Assembly: GCA_951213105.1 (NCBI GenBank)
Contig: OX578145.1
Span: 7,491,191 to 7,555,190 of the forward strand
Length of the DNA: 64,000 bases
Direction of reading: 5' to 3'
Source: Amaurobius ferox
Lineage: Eukaryota; Arthropoda; Arachnida; Araneae; Amaurobiidae
Numbering within the stretch: position 1 is the first letter of the stretch; each line of letters starts with the position of its first letter. Below, piece after piece: positions 45,215 through 55,884 of the stretch. The position numbers were made by a program, and so were the translations under genes. Below the pieces are notes generated by a model that saw only the letters and a program-made list of their open reading frames with translations, ran no database searches and had not been told where the DNA came from.

Positions 45215-45218
45215 TTAA

Positions 45219-46440
45219 GGACGTTTGAGCTGATCGAAAACATCTAGATGGGTCCCCGGTAAATTAAATAGAAAATTTTAGCTCATAAATCATCGTTAGG
45301 ATAGAATTGGCTTTTTCCGGGACCCTAGGCAACAGCCAATTATAGGGACTTTTTATAGTAAAAAAGGGTCCATTAAACCCAGAAGATGGGGCCCCCAAAG
45401 CTTAGCATCTTGCAAGAGGAATGTACATAAAGATTCTTTTTCTTTGAAAAGGGCTCATCTCTCTTAATCTAAAGTTGAATGTTGGCATTATGAACTCCGT
45501 TTCTTAAAGAAATGTAGTACTCTTTAACGGCTTTCTAATTCCTATCTCCCTAAATATTCCTACCGCCGGTCTCCCTAAAATGGAGAGAGTCCACCTTCTC
45601 AGTTTATTAGGAAATGTAAAGTTTTCATTTCGACACTGAAGAGGTCCTTCAAAGTAATAAGACCTCCTCTTTATTCCTTATTGTTCTTTAAGGGTACTTC
45701 CACTCCACTCGTTTTTGAAATTTGGGATGCAGATCAGTCGTTCAATAAAAAGAAAGTTATATTCAGAAATTTAAATTTCGGAGTCAATCTGTCAAATAAT
45801 AAAAATAAATAAAACATTTAAAGAAACGGAGTAGCTATCTAGCGAAAAGGCGCATCAAGAAAAATAGGAAAATTTTCATCTTTAAATTTCTTAGGGAAGG
45901 GGATGCTCAGAATAGCAAATGTCTCTTTTTCTTAGTCTTTGAGAAAGTAAGCTTCGAAATTGGAGTTCATTTTCAAGATCCATTAGCCAAACGCAAATAC
46001 AAGAACAAATGCGGTTGGTTTGCTTTAAATTGATAATACAAAGAGGCAGTATTAAAATGTGTGCAACAAATGCAATAATTGGATTGCGCATCAAGACTCG
46101 GATGAAAATGACCCATTCTTTGTCAGTTGTGAAAGAGAATAAAACGTGGGGTAAGACCAGTGGTTGGAAAAACTACTTTATTATTGTAGTGATCTACAAC
46201 TGCATTATGACACATGTAGTTAACTACAACTACTTTTTTAAAAAAGAAGTACCTACAAACTACTTTTAAGATGGAGTCACTACATTACTACTTTTATAAG
46301 ATGAATTATTGTACGAAGACTGTATTAATTTAACATACTTATTCTGAATAATTAAAATGGACTGATTCCCAAATTGACTGATCAACTTAATCTTGACGCT
46401 TTTACTCACTTCTGAAAACAATAAAATAAAAGTATAAACT
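45219..46440. other. No gene recognised
   Basis: AT-rich. At 46,153 the sequence CAGTGGTTGGAAAAACTAC followed by TACAACTGC/TAACTACAACTAC repeats resembles the end of a Tip100-type hAT element, but no partner end or duplication was found. Confidence 0.4.
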
Positions 46441-46631
46441 TTAAAATCAAAGACAACCAAAAATAGGTTTAAAAGTCCTTTAATAAAATCGCCTTTCCTC
46501 GACGTACAAAAATGACACGGCCAAAGCGTTTTCGGGCATTACAATGGCCTTCATCAATGGCGAAGCCACAGATGAAAGGATATTTTATTAAAGGACTTTT
46601 AAACCTATTTTTGGTTGTCTTTGATTTTAAA
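46441..46631 (-). mobile_element. Penelope-like fragment with hammerhead-type motif between inverted arms
   Basis: Arms 46,441-46,499 and 46,572-46,631 are inverted copies (AAAAATAGGTTTAAAAGTCC). Between them, on the minus strand, lies TTGATGAAGGCCATTGTAAT then GCCCGAAAACG, the layout CUGAUGA-stem II-GAAA of the hammerhead ribozymes carried by Penelope-like retroelements, followed by a possible stem III (ACGC with GTGT) and C. The first core base is T instead of C and stem I does not pair, so it is probably a decayed copy. Confidence 0.6.
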
Positions 46632-46902
46632 ATTTAATTAAAGTTGGCGTGTATCCATTTTATTTATTAAAAGTATAAAATAAAATAAAAGTAAAAACTA
46701 TTTATTTAAAAATATGTTTGTTCATTTTTAGTAGAATTTGCATCTCAAAATTGCAATCAGATAAGCAGGATCTTTTGGGATATAACACATCTGAATATAT
46801 TCATATAAAAAATCGACTTCATGAGGCAATGACCTTCCTAACCCTGCAGTCATTCATCGTACATCAGTAGGGGGAAAAGGAGAGTTCTGCACCACTATGG
46901 GG

Positions 46903-47110
46903 CGGTGGAACCCTATACTTTGACATGGGAGCCCTCCGAGGCCAGAAAATGAGTTCACCAACCGAGGCGGTGGTAAAACCCTATACTTTAACACGGGAAA
47001 TCTCAGAAGTCGGTGTGAGGATGGAGGCGGTGGTAAAGTCCTATACTTTAAGATGGTGACTCCCAGAGGCCATAATATAGGTGTGAGGATTGAAGCGGTG
47101 GAATTGTGAC
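46903..47110 (+). repeat. ~61-66-bp tandem repeat, about 3.5 units
   Basis: Units begin GGCGGTGGTAAA and contain CCTATACTTTAA; the apparent minus-strand frame over them is a by-product of the repeat. Confidence 0.75.
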
Positions 47111-48167
47111 CCATAAGATAGATATGGATAAAAAGATGATGACGGAAGAGGGCAGCGCTCAAAATTATGTTACGTATAGAGTATTGTTTTTTTTTCTTTT
47201 CACAAATGTAAGTTTTCAACTTGTTAAAAACCAACAAATGTGATTTCGCACTTGTGCAAATTTTTAACGTTTTTTCACAAAAATGTGTTTTTTAGTAACA
47301 ATATTTCGCAAATGTAAGTTTTTTACTTATAAATTTTAGCAAATGTGTGGTTTTTGGAAAGTTGAAAACTTACGTGTTAATTTATGGGAATTAACATGTG
47401 TTTTCGTACTTCTGCAAATTTTTGACGTTTTTTCACAAAAATATGTTTTTTACTTGTAAAAAAACTAACAAAAATGTGTTTTGAACTAACTGAATTGAGT
47501 GAATTTCAGTTTTGAATTAGCTGAATTAAGTGAATTTCAGTTTTGAACTAGCTAAATTTCGGGGATACGTGTATCGCGTGAGGGCGGTATTCCCTCTTAA
47601 AATTCCGAAAAACTGCAGAGAATATACTTATTTTAAAAATTAGGTGAATGCACTCATTTCCTCAATAGTAGTCTATTGAATATTATAATATTAATTACAA
47701 AAAGTAAATTCTTTTTAAGGTAGCTCCCGCCACCACCCGATGTGCATGGTATCTATTTTCTATTACCGGTTTTCATGATTACGGGTTTCTCGGGGGTAGG
47801 GAGGGGGGGGGGGGGGGTGAAAGGGCGACCTTGAAAGACTGTGTGCTATTCAGAGGGGGTGTTAAATTAAATGTTTTCGTGCTTGCAGGGGAGTGTGTTG
47901 TATTATTTATGGCTTTCTAAGGTGTTGTATTGCATAAGGGTTGAGGATTCTAAGACGTTTTTCCCTACAAAGGGAGTTTTCTGCTAAATTAATTTTAAAG
48001 GGTGGGGGCGGAATTATTTCATTAAAATCTAGTAATTATAGTAGATGTGACGGGGTTTTAATATAACTTAATGAGTTTTAATTCTACGAGAATCTATTTA
48101 ATGTATCGATTACGATTATTAAATCGACTACGATTATGAATGATCTGTCTATTTTTATCGGGTTAGT
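47111..48167. other. No gene recognised
   Basis: Contains degenerate repeats of CACAAAAATGTGTTTTTTA type (47,220-47,480), GAATTTCAGTTTTGAACTAG-type repeats near 47,510 and a G run near 47,800. Confidence 0.55.
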
Positions 48168-50160
48168 GTGTGTAATTATGATATTAATTATTTTATTGCG
48201 GATGTGCAATCCATTCGTAACATTGCAAATGGTGAAGAGGTAAGAAGTTCCTATTTTAGAACAGATGTTGTGACAGAACTTCGTGTGGATACCCTTCCAG
48301 ACAATATTGAAGAGTCTTTTTCTAAAATCTTAAGTTATTCGAACAGTTTACGAGTCGAGGTTCCGGATGGACTTTAAAAAAGATGCGAAAGATGGATGTT
48401 TTCTGTGCAAAGTACAAAGCCCTATAGCAGCTTCTAGCTATATAACCTTGCCATCAAAACTTGCTGCCAAGAAAGCTTTGCTAAATATTCGAAATGAAGA
48501 CAAGAAATGTTTGGTGTGGTGCCTACTTGCACACAAATACAGTATATCTCGTGAAGATAACCCTCATCGAGGGACGCATTATCAAAGTCATGAGAATGAA
48601 ATTCAACTTGGGGATATTCAATACCCTATCTCGGTAATCCAAAATACCGCAGATTGAGAAATTGAATGATATACGAATTAATGTGTAAGAAGATGAGGAA
48701 TTTTTCCCTTTGCATATATTCAAACGCGAGGATGAGGAATGTGCGAATTTACCGTTGATTAGTGATGAAGATAAGCAGCACTACACACTGATTAGTAATA
48801 TGTCACGCTTCCTGGGGCATATTGCTAGGCATAATGGAGCCCAATATGTGTTGAAGACCCAGACCGTCCGACTCGTCCAGAGGACTTAGAGTAAAGCCCA
48901 ATATGTGTGTTAGAGGTGTTTACATCGTTACAGTAGAGATGATGATCTACCAGATCATGCTAAATATTGCAAAGAGCATCAAAATGCCATCGGAAGATCA
49001 GAAATATCTCCAATTCACGGAAAAACAGTACCAGCATTCTATTCCTTCCCTAATTTATGCTGACATTGAGGCCCTAATCGTTTACTAAATAGTATCCTCT
49101 TTAACTAAGCCCTCGAATAGTAAGTAGATCGTACACGCGTGAACTGGCGATTCATGAGCCTTGTGGATATGCTTATGTTGTTATAGGACCTGATGGAAAG
49201 TGTTTGAAACAAGCTACTGTGTATCGAGGTGTTAATCCTGGGAGTCATTTCCTCAAGAGCTTGATAATGGGAAAACAGTATCTTGGAGATAAATTACGTT
49301 ATAATAAGCCTCTAAAAATGACTAAGGAAATTGACTTTGAAAGAGCTGGTCATTGTAATCGTGAACTAAAAACAGATCGTGTGCGTGATCACAATCACGT
49401 GACTGGAACCAACGGAGATGCCCTGCATAATGCCTGTAATCTTAATTATAGACAAACTACTAATATTCCTGTAGTGTTTCATAATTTTAAAAATTATGAT
49501 GCTCATCATATTATGCTGAATCTTGGAAAATTGCAAGATTATTAAATTCATGTGATTGTCACTAATATCGAAAAATATATATCTTTCACAAAGAAGGAGG
49601 GGCCTCGTGTCTACTTACAATTTATTGATAGTCTACAGTTTTTGAATTCTTCCCTGGAAAAGCTAGTTTCCAATTTGGACTTGAGTGAGTTTCATATTCT
49701 AAGACAACATTTCCCTAATGTGGTACAGCAGGATGCTCTTCTTAGGAAAGGAGTATACCCCTGTAGCTTTATGACATCCTTTCAAAAATTTGATGTACTA
49801 CCTCCACCTTCTGCATTTCATAATGATATTAAAGGCGAAGATATTAAGAGTAAAGGTTATCGACATGCACAGAGTGTGTGGAATACTTTCAATATAAGGA
49901 ACTTGGGAGAATATCAAGACCTGTTTGTGAAAACGGATGTACTACTATTAGCCGATGTCTTTGAAAATTTTCGAAAACTATGCCTATCCCATTATAAGAC
50001 AGACTGTGCACATTTTATGACTTCGCCAGGACTGGCTTGGCAGGCATCCTTGAAAATGACTGAACAATCCCTAGAACTTCTCACAGATTAAAATATGCTA
50101 CTGTTCATAGAACACTGAATTCGATGTGATATATGTATGATTAGCCAGCGTAGATCTGAG
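48168..50160 (+). pseudogene. Second, unrelated Polinton DNA polymerase B relic
   Basis: Several frames together follow a Polinton polymerase from its N-terminal part to the start of the palm. SSYITLPSKLAAKKALLNI precedes ExoI SLIYADIEAL; the endonuclease-like segment is DHNHVTGTNGDALHNACNLNY; ExoII is VFHNFKNYDAH; then YKYAQ-type RHAQSVWNTFNIRNLGEYQD, FVKTDVLLLADVFENFR and MLLFIEH...ISQRR. It ends before palm motif A. Stops, frameshifts and a 44-bp retroposon insertion (48,851-48,894) break it. It is clearly diverged from the polymerase at 23,905-27,909 and has a more balanced base composition, so it belongs to another lineage. No capsid or integrase remains were seen beside it. Confidence 0.85.
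48851..48894 (-). mobile_element. 44-bp retroposon-tail insertion
   Basis: Flanked by perfect 13-bp repeats AGCCCAATATGTG (48,838-48,850 and 48,895-48,907). It contains the shared tail motif GACCCAGACCGTCCGACTCG on the plus strand. No (CAA)n end. Confidence 0.85.
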
Positions 50161-51240
50161 TAGCTATAAAAGGCCGGTTGACTGGCAGATTGCTCCGACG
50201 GAGCAGCCGATGACTCATGAGTGAAGAGGAGGTATGTGCTTATTGGAGGAGGTAGTATTGCGAAAGGAGGGTGTTATCAGCATGGAAAGCTAACTTGACC
50301 TTGGTTCGGATAAGGTAATGGCCTTGAGTGGATGTCGCAAAGACGTCAAATATTTGGACATTGCCCAAACTCCCTCGCTCCAATTTATCAATGTTGCAAT
50401 ATTTGAATAGTTCATCTAATAATCTGGGGGAGGGAGTTGAACTTTGACCGTATTGCGCAATGAAGCAGCGGATAACAGGAGCGCTGTGGACGACGACCTT
50501 CTCCCTCGGCAGTCGGTGACGTACTGACATTTCTTACTAGTCCTGACGTACTTAAGTGAGGTGGTGCCCCCTAGCGGAAGATTTGGATGGTTAAGGAAGA
50601 CTGTCGCCATCTATCGGCATGTTTTTTTAATTTCTGTATGTAAAAGGATATATTTTAGCTTAGGGAGCTCTGAGATCGAACCCGAGGCCCGGAGATTGGT
50701 AGCCATATGCTTTGACCGCTATACTATCGTGACTTGGAAAGGTTTGAATATTGGGGTATACGTTTCGTATTACGAATGAATGTTATGGGAATTCGAATGT
50801 AGGTATAGAAGAGAGTTATTAAAAGGAACCATATTTTGTAAAAATATTTTTTTTATAGATATGAATGAATAGAGAGTTAAATTCTTGGAAACGAATTTTC
50901 AATGTGCACAAGCGTGTGTGCGTTAATAGTTATTAATTTTAATAGTTATTAATAGTTCATTAATTTTTTTTCTATGCTAACGGGTTTATATATATATATA
51001 TAATGCATGAATGTTCAAGGAATACAATAATTTTATGTGTGAATGGGTTTACAAGATTTTAACTTCGATGTGTACTCATACAAACGTGTACATGATTAGA
51101 CCGTGTTAATGATGTTAATTAATTTTGGTACGCTAATGGGTTTAATGAATCTACTAATAAACGTGAGAATTATTCTTATGAACGATAACAGAACACAAAA
51201 ATTGTGTGTGTGTTAAGAAGGTTTACGGGATTTTATCACC
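50161..51240 (-). repeat. Non-coding; includes a tRNA-like SINE fragment (about 50,560-50,740, minus)
   Basis: On the minus strand GATAGTATAGCGGTCAAAGC (A-box-like) and CTCGGGTTCGATCTC (B-box-like) are spaced as in a tRNA-derived promoter; the acceptor stem does not pair, so it is not a functional tRNA. A CTCF-like GTGCCCCCTAGCGG lies at 50,565. The rest (50,760-51,240) is AT-rich without genes. Confidence 0.5.
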
Positions 51241-51726
51241 CTGTTTTATGTACAGGGTTTGTATAAAAAGTATCGGGAAAAATTTCGGAAAAATAGATTT
51301 ATTACAGATATTGCTACAATACCTCAAAAGTCTTCAAAGTACATTCCTTGAACGTCGACACACTTTTGCCAACGGCTTTTCCACGACTTGAAGGCTCCCC
51401 GGTAGGCGGATTCCGGAAGATCCTTAAGGGTACGCATGCAAGCTTCTTAGACGGCACTTAGGGTCCCATGGTGGTGTCCTTTGAGGGAGGATTTCACTTT
51501 TGGGGAAAGGGAAAAATCTGCTGGTGCCAAGTCGGGCCTGTAAGGGGGTTGGGGAACCGTCGCGATGCCGTTTATCGTCAGGAAGTCGGTCACCTTGGAG
51601 CAGGTGTGGCTGGTTGCATTGTCGTGATGCAATTTCCAATTTCCAGCGATGGCTGGCCTCACCCGGTTGACCCTTCTCTTCAGTCTTCTTAGCAACTTCT
51701 AGGTAAAAAGCACCATTCACTGTCTG

Positions 51727-52876
51727 TTGTTGTTGTTGCTTGTCCTCTTTAACAGATCTGACATAAGTCAGATCAACTCCAGAAGGTTGTTGACCGCCAG
51801 AAAATCAATAACTAAAAGGGGGGCAAATGTCAAGTCCTCCTTGGAAAGTCCGACGCAACTCAGAATGTGCTCCGGGGAGGCCGGATGGTCACAGCATTTA
51901 TTGCAAGTGGGATGGATTTTTCCACCGCGTTCAAAAGAAAGACACTTAAGGTGGCCACTTTTAAGTCTAGCTAGTGCAGTCTGGGAGCCACGATCACATT
52001 TAATTTCCAGAAGAGCGCCAGGGGAAGTTCCGGTGTACCATTGGTGCGCAGGTGGAGTACGACAAATTAAATTTAATTTAGATCTTGCATTTGAGTACAA
52101 TTCTTGATAAGTAAGCGAAGAACCAGTGGTCGTTTCGTCCTCACTGCCCTCTTTGGCCAAACTATCCGCAACCTCATTACCACTAATGTTTACATGTGAT
52201 GGAATCCATTGGAGATGGACTTCGTGGGTTTGAGAAATCTTCTTTAGCTTGAGCAGAATAGATATACTGGTTTCATCGCCTGCAGAGGACCAGCCACTAA
52301 GATGTTGAAGTGCACTGCGGCTGTCCGACAATATCCAAAGTTCTCCAAAATTATAATCCAGAGATATGATGGCGTCAAGCCCTACGTTGATCGCAATTAA
52401 CTCGCTCCTGAAGACAGAACAAGTGTCCGGGTTACGTTGTTTTAGTGAAGTCTCAAGATGAGGGGTTCTAATATAGATTCCGCTGCCAGTACGGTTTTCT
52501 GTACGACTACCATCAGTATAGACCTGCATTGCATCTCTAGGAATGCAACTAATAACTTCTAGGGCCAGCTGCCTAAGATAGTCGTCAAGATGCGTTTGCT
52601 TGTTTGCAGTGGAGTTCAAATCAAAGTGGAAGAAAACTCCTGGCATCCCCTCTGAGGGATCAATGCAAGATCTTAAAGATTGAGATTCAACCTCACGAGA
52701 GATCAGGTTTTGAGTTTTCGCCAAGCTAAACGGGCTGGATTTCTTTAATCTTTGATTGTTGTGCCAGGTGTGCAGATACATGGAAGTACGATGTTAGGGG
52801 CCATAGCTGTAAATTTTATTAAAGTATTTTTCTAAGTTGGCTCTTCTTCTAATATGCAGTGGTTCTAAGTTTGCAT
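51727..52876 (-). mobile_element. 5'-truncated LINE (RNase H end), inserted in mariner
   Basis: Bounded by TTCACTGTCTG (51,716-51,726 and 52,877-52,887). On the minus strand it ends in (CAA)n. Confidence 0.9.
51768..52781 (-). CDS. LINE ORF2 C-terminal part with RNase H domain
   Basis: A 337-codon open stretch. The RNase H domain shows VYTDGSRTENRTGSG (first Asp), FRSELIAINVGLDAI (Glu), LWILSDSRSALQHL (Asp) and QWIPSHVNISGNEVADSLAK. A C-terminal CCHC-like knuckle follows (CNKCCDHPASPEHILSC). Reverse transcriptase was lost by 5' truncation. RNase H places it with I/R1/LOA-type LINEs rather than Jockey or CR1. The frame is open, suggesting a fairly young insertion. Confidence 0.85.
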   Translation of the reverse strand: MYLHTWHNNQRLKKSSPFSLAKTQNLISREVESQSLRSCIDPSEGMPGVFFHFDLNSTANKQTHLDDYLRQLALEVISCIPRDAMQVYTDGSRTENRTGSGIYIRTPHLETSLKQRNPDTCSVFRSELIAINVGLDAIISLDYNFGELWILSDSRSALQHLSGWSSAGDETSISILLKLKKISQTHEVHLQWIPSHVNISGNEVADSLAKEGSEDETTTGSSLTYQELYSNARSKLNLICRTPPAHQWYTGTSPGALLEIKCDRGSQTALARLKSGHLKCLSFERGGKIHPTCNKCCDHPASPEHILSCVGLSKEDLTFAPLLVIDFLAVNNLLELI

Positions 52877-53560
52877 TTCACTGTCTGCCCTTCAGGAACA
52901 AATTCGTAGTGGACGACCCCCTTTGCGTCGAAGAAAACGATCAGCATGGCTTTCACTCTGCATTTGCTCATTCGAGCCTTTTTTGGACGAAGTGACCCGC
53001 AGTGTGCCATTCCGAACTTTGCCGCTTTGTCTCCGGGTCGTATTCAAATATCCAAGTCTCGTTTCCCGTGATGACGATGTCCAAAAAGCAGGGGTCTTCT
53101 TCAACGCGTTGCAGAAGGTCTTCGCAAGCAGACACTCGCCTCTGCTTTTGCTCGTCCGTCAAGACCTTCGGGACGAGGTTAGCGAAGATCTTTCGCATCG
53201 CCAAATTTTCAGTGATAATGCTGTGCACTGTCATCTTATCAATGCCAATTTCACCTGCAACCATTCGCACACTTAAACGACGGTCTGAATTCAGCACTTC
53301 ACGCACACGTTGCACGTTGTCGTCGGTTCTTGACGTCGACGGCCGTCCAACGCGAGGCTCGTCCTGCACACTCTCTCGGCCATCTTTGAAGAGCTTGTGC
53401 CACTTAAATACTGCTGTTTGTGGCATGCTTTCATCCTTGAACACTTGGCGAATCATGGCCAACGTCTCCGTCCCCGATTTCCCCAATCCAACACAAAATT
53501 TGATCTGTGTCTAGCGAATACGATTCGACTATTTTCAAAGTGATTTTGTATACCAGGGGA

Positions 53561-53833
53561 ACTTTTTTACACCACGACTTAGCACTCCCCGAATACGATT
53601 AGACTATTTTCGGAATGATTGTGTGTGATTTTTTTTAATGCCACGTTTTTGAACCTGCTGAACCCGTTTGGATTATTTTTTTTAGCTAAGAAATTGTTGG
53701 TAGTGATTTATTTTCAAATATAGGGGAAATGGAGAATACAAGACTTTGCTATATTTAACGTAGTTAAAATGAATAGGTGCATTGAATCACCAAAGAATGC
53801 AATACTTGAGAACGAAATACTGGTAGATATTTT
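53561..53833. other. No gene recognised
   Basis: Short repeats of GAATACGATTNGACTATTTTC occur near 53,516 and 53,590, on the side of the mariner end. Confidence 0.4.
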
Positions 53834-54006
53834 TATTTTAAAATGAGAAAATGCTTACATACGAAATAGTTAGTAGTATATATTTAGAATTGTACATATA
53901 TAACCACATAGCCAACGTAAGCTACCAACGTAATTTTAAAATGAGAAAATGCTTACATAGGAAATAGTTAGTAGTATATATTTAGAATTGTACATATATA
54001 ACCACA
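53834..54006. repeat. ~99-bp tandem duplication upstream of the composite SINE
   Basis: ATTTTAAAATGAGAAAATGC through ACATATATAACCACATAGC is present twice (from 53,834 and from 53,933). The first copy ends with CCAACGTAAGCTACC, similar to the start of the 5S head that follows the second copy. Confidence 0.8.
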
Positions 54007-54378
54007 TAGCTAACATAGCTACCGTGCTGAAAACACCGGTTCTCGTTAAATCACCGAAGTTAAGCAGCATCGGGCGCGGTTAGTACTTGGATGGGTGACC
54101 ACCTGGGAACACCGCGTACTGTTGGCTCATTTCAGTCGACGTGGTGGCCGAACGGTCAAGGCGAGCGTTTCCAGCGATTGATCGGCCGCCACGTTGTGGG
54201 TTCGAGTCCCACGTAAGACATGGATGTTTGTGTTGTTGGGTGCAATGTGTCCCCACCCCCACTGGTGCGCTGGGGCAACGTCATTTGACGGCTAAGAGGA
54301 GAGGTTCACTGTTCTGGCCGATGTACAGGCGAAGATGAAAGAGTCAATGCCTGGCCATTGGGGTAAAAAAAAAACATA
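54007..54378 (+). mobile_element. Composite SINE: 5S rRNA head plus tRNA-like second unit
   Basis: Flanked by a perfect 14-bp duplication ACATATATAACCAC (53,993-54,006 and about 54,373-54,388, after the A run). The first ~119 nt are a nearly complete 5S rRNA sequence. Immediately after it a tRNA-Ser-like unit with GTGGCCGAACGGTCAAGGCG and GGGTTCGAGTCCC provides a second internal promoter. An unrelated body and an A-rich tail follow. It differs in body and tail from the 5S-headed SINE at 1-292. Confidence 0.85.
54009..54127 (+). rRNA. 5S rRNA-like sequence (SINE head)
   Basis: Contains the conserved 5S blocks ACACCGGTTCTCG, TCACCGAAGTTAAGCAGCAT, CGGGCGCGGTTAGTACTTGG, ATGGGTGACCACCTGGGAA and CACCGCG. 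Substitutions and its position inside a SINE argue against a functional 5S gene, although the internal control region looks intact. Confidence 0.7.
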
Positions 54379-54388
54379 TATAACCACC

Positions 54389-55560
54389 TCTCTGTAAACG
54401 CATACACTATATGAAAAATAATATGAATTAAAGTGACTTATTCTAATACAAGACCTGCAATAGACACTACAGCGAAAACAAGACCGCGTTGTATTCCGGG
54501 TTTAACAAGAAAATTTTTTAGGTTGTAAAAATATTGAATAAGTAAGAACAGTTTTTTTTTTTAATTTGTTTTATTTTATATATATCTAGCTTTCCAAAAC
54601 ACATCTAAAATTTTAGAATTCTGTTACAATGTATGATAATTTTTTCACAATGTTCGGGAACTTTACCATATGTTTTTAATGAAGTTAATTATATTTATTA
54701 AAAATGTAATAAAACAGATACGGTTTAAATGTGATTGAAATGTTCCAAATAAAAGCATCTCTTATAATACAAGACGATGGAGTTTTAACATTGAATCGTA
54801 TCGATTTTTGCAACTATAGTCTTATCAATCTTGGCGGATGTCTGACCAGATACTATTATCGACTGAGTAACATGCCACTGTTTACAAAACACATCTTAAA
54901 GGCCGAATTGTCCGTATAATACAAGTTTTAAGTGATTGTCTATCTTGATTGAATATATATTGTATACTACATGGTAAAATCTGCAAAATAAACCTTTTTT
55001 CTTATATGGCATGGTAAGTAATTATACCATATCCAAAATAATGGTTTCCATTTATACCAAATTCACGCTAATTGTACAAATCCAATGTTTTCTTTTTAAA
55101 ATCTGAAAAATAAAGGTTTCCTCCCTTTTATACCAGAAACCATACTAAGTGATTATACTTAATAAAAACACACTATTTAAAAGAAAGAGAAAAATATATT
55201 TATTAAACATAGATATTTACAATAAAAAAAAGCAATACACAGAGTTTTATAAAAAATAAAGAAAAAAATGTGTATTAAATGATGAAAGATATACACTATA
55301 TATATTGAAGTATCCAATTACTTGATTTTTATTACTCTAGCTGCCATTTTTGAAAATACACTACATTTACTACATTTATTAACAAATATTTTTAAAAATT
55401 AAATTGTTTAAAAGAAATTAAAAAGAAATACAAGAATTAAAAAGGAAATTTAAGAATTCAAATTGATAAAACAAAAATTTAATTGAAAAAAGAATTAAAA
55501 TTAAATTTAAAACTGCCAGAGAATAAAATTCAAGTAAATGGGTACTTACAGAATTCCCTG
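54389..55560. other. AT-rich, no gene seen
   Basis: Only short spurious frames. Poly-A-rich stretches near 55,180-55,520. Confidence 0.6.
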
Positions 55561-55884
55561 TTTATATGTTTCAACATCTAATTCAACAAAACACTTCTCA
55601 TTAATGTAATAACTGAGGACATGCTCACTGAAATGTCGTTTAGATTTATCGAGAACAGAGCTTCATGATCCACAGATTTTATTTTGTCCTCCATTGGTTT
55701 TTTCAGGCAATCATGGCGCTATTGGGAGCAGTGATTAACCACACATCCCTCGCAATAGAAAATTTTCTCGCATACACTTTTAATTTCAGATTGAGTGCAC
55801 TCGATGATATGTTTGTGTAGTAACTACACAATTTCGTGGTTTTACTTCAGTTGGTGCCATATGCTTAACATCTAAAATCTTGGC
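55561..55884 (-). pseudogene. Unrecognised broken coding region, 3' part
   Basis: A minus-strand frame that was continuous with 61,022 upstream before the LINE insertion; the shared 16-bp duplication joins them in frame. This part has several cysteines, including CVVTTQTYHRVHSI and then CEKIFYCEGCVV, a stop at about 55,719-55,721 and further open frame to about 55,600. No family recognised. Confidence 0.5.

Larger units (their letters stand above)
51430..53514 (-). pseudogene. mariner transposase, catalytic Asp lost, frameshifted, split
   Basis: The N-terminal HTH region (AVFKWHKLFKDGRESVQDEP, GRPSTSRTDDNVQ) is followed by the first catalytic motif, which reads ITGNETWIFEYDPETK: the expected TGDETW has Asn at 53,061-53,063. 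A frameshift occurs near 52,990, before VKAMLIVFFDAKGVVHYEF and VPEGQTV. The LINE insertion follows. The gene resumes at 51,726 with FYLEVLRRL, the second Asp in LHHDNATSH and the third in YRPDLAPADF, ending near GAFKSWKSRW and CVDVQG. It belongs to the D34D mariner group common in arthropods. Confidence 0.9.
51245..53560 (-). mobile_element. mariner element, interrupted by a LINE
   Basis: The left end has ACAGGGTTTGTATAAAAAGT next to TA, a mariner-type terminus; a matching right end near 53,550 is not convincing. The transposase gene runs leftward and is split by the LINE at 51,727-52,876 with an 11-bp duplication. Confidence 0.8.

Noticed and set aside
46854..47237. 127-residue minus-strand proline-rich frame
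   Set aside because: It is produced by the 61-66-bp tandem repeat and has no recognised domain.
51245..53560. Complete mariner with paired terminal repeats
   Set aside because: Only the left end matches a mariner terminus; the sequence around 53,550 does not give a matching inverted repeat next to TA.
54132..54215. Functional tRNA-Ser after the 5S unit
   Set aside because: A and B boxes are present, but acceptor pairing is not convincing and it sits inside a SINE with flanking duplication.
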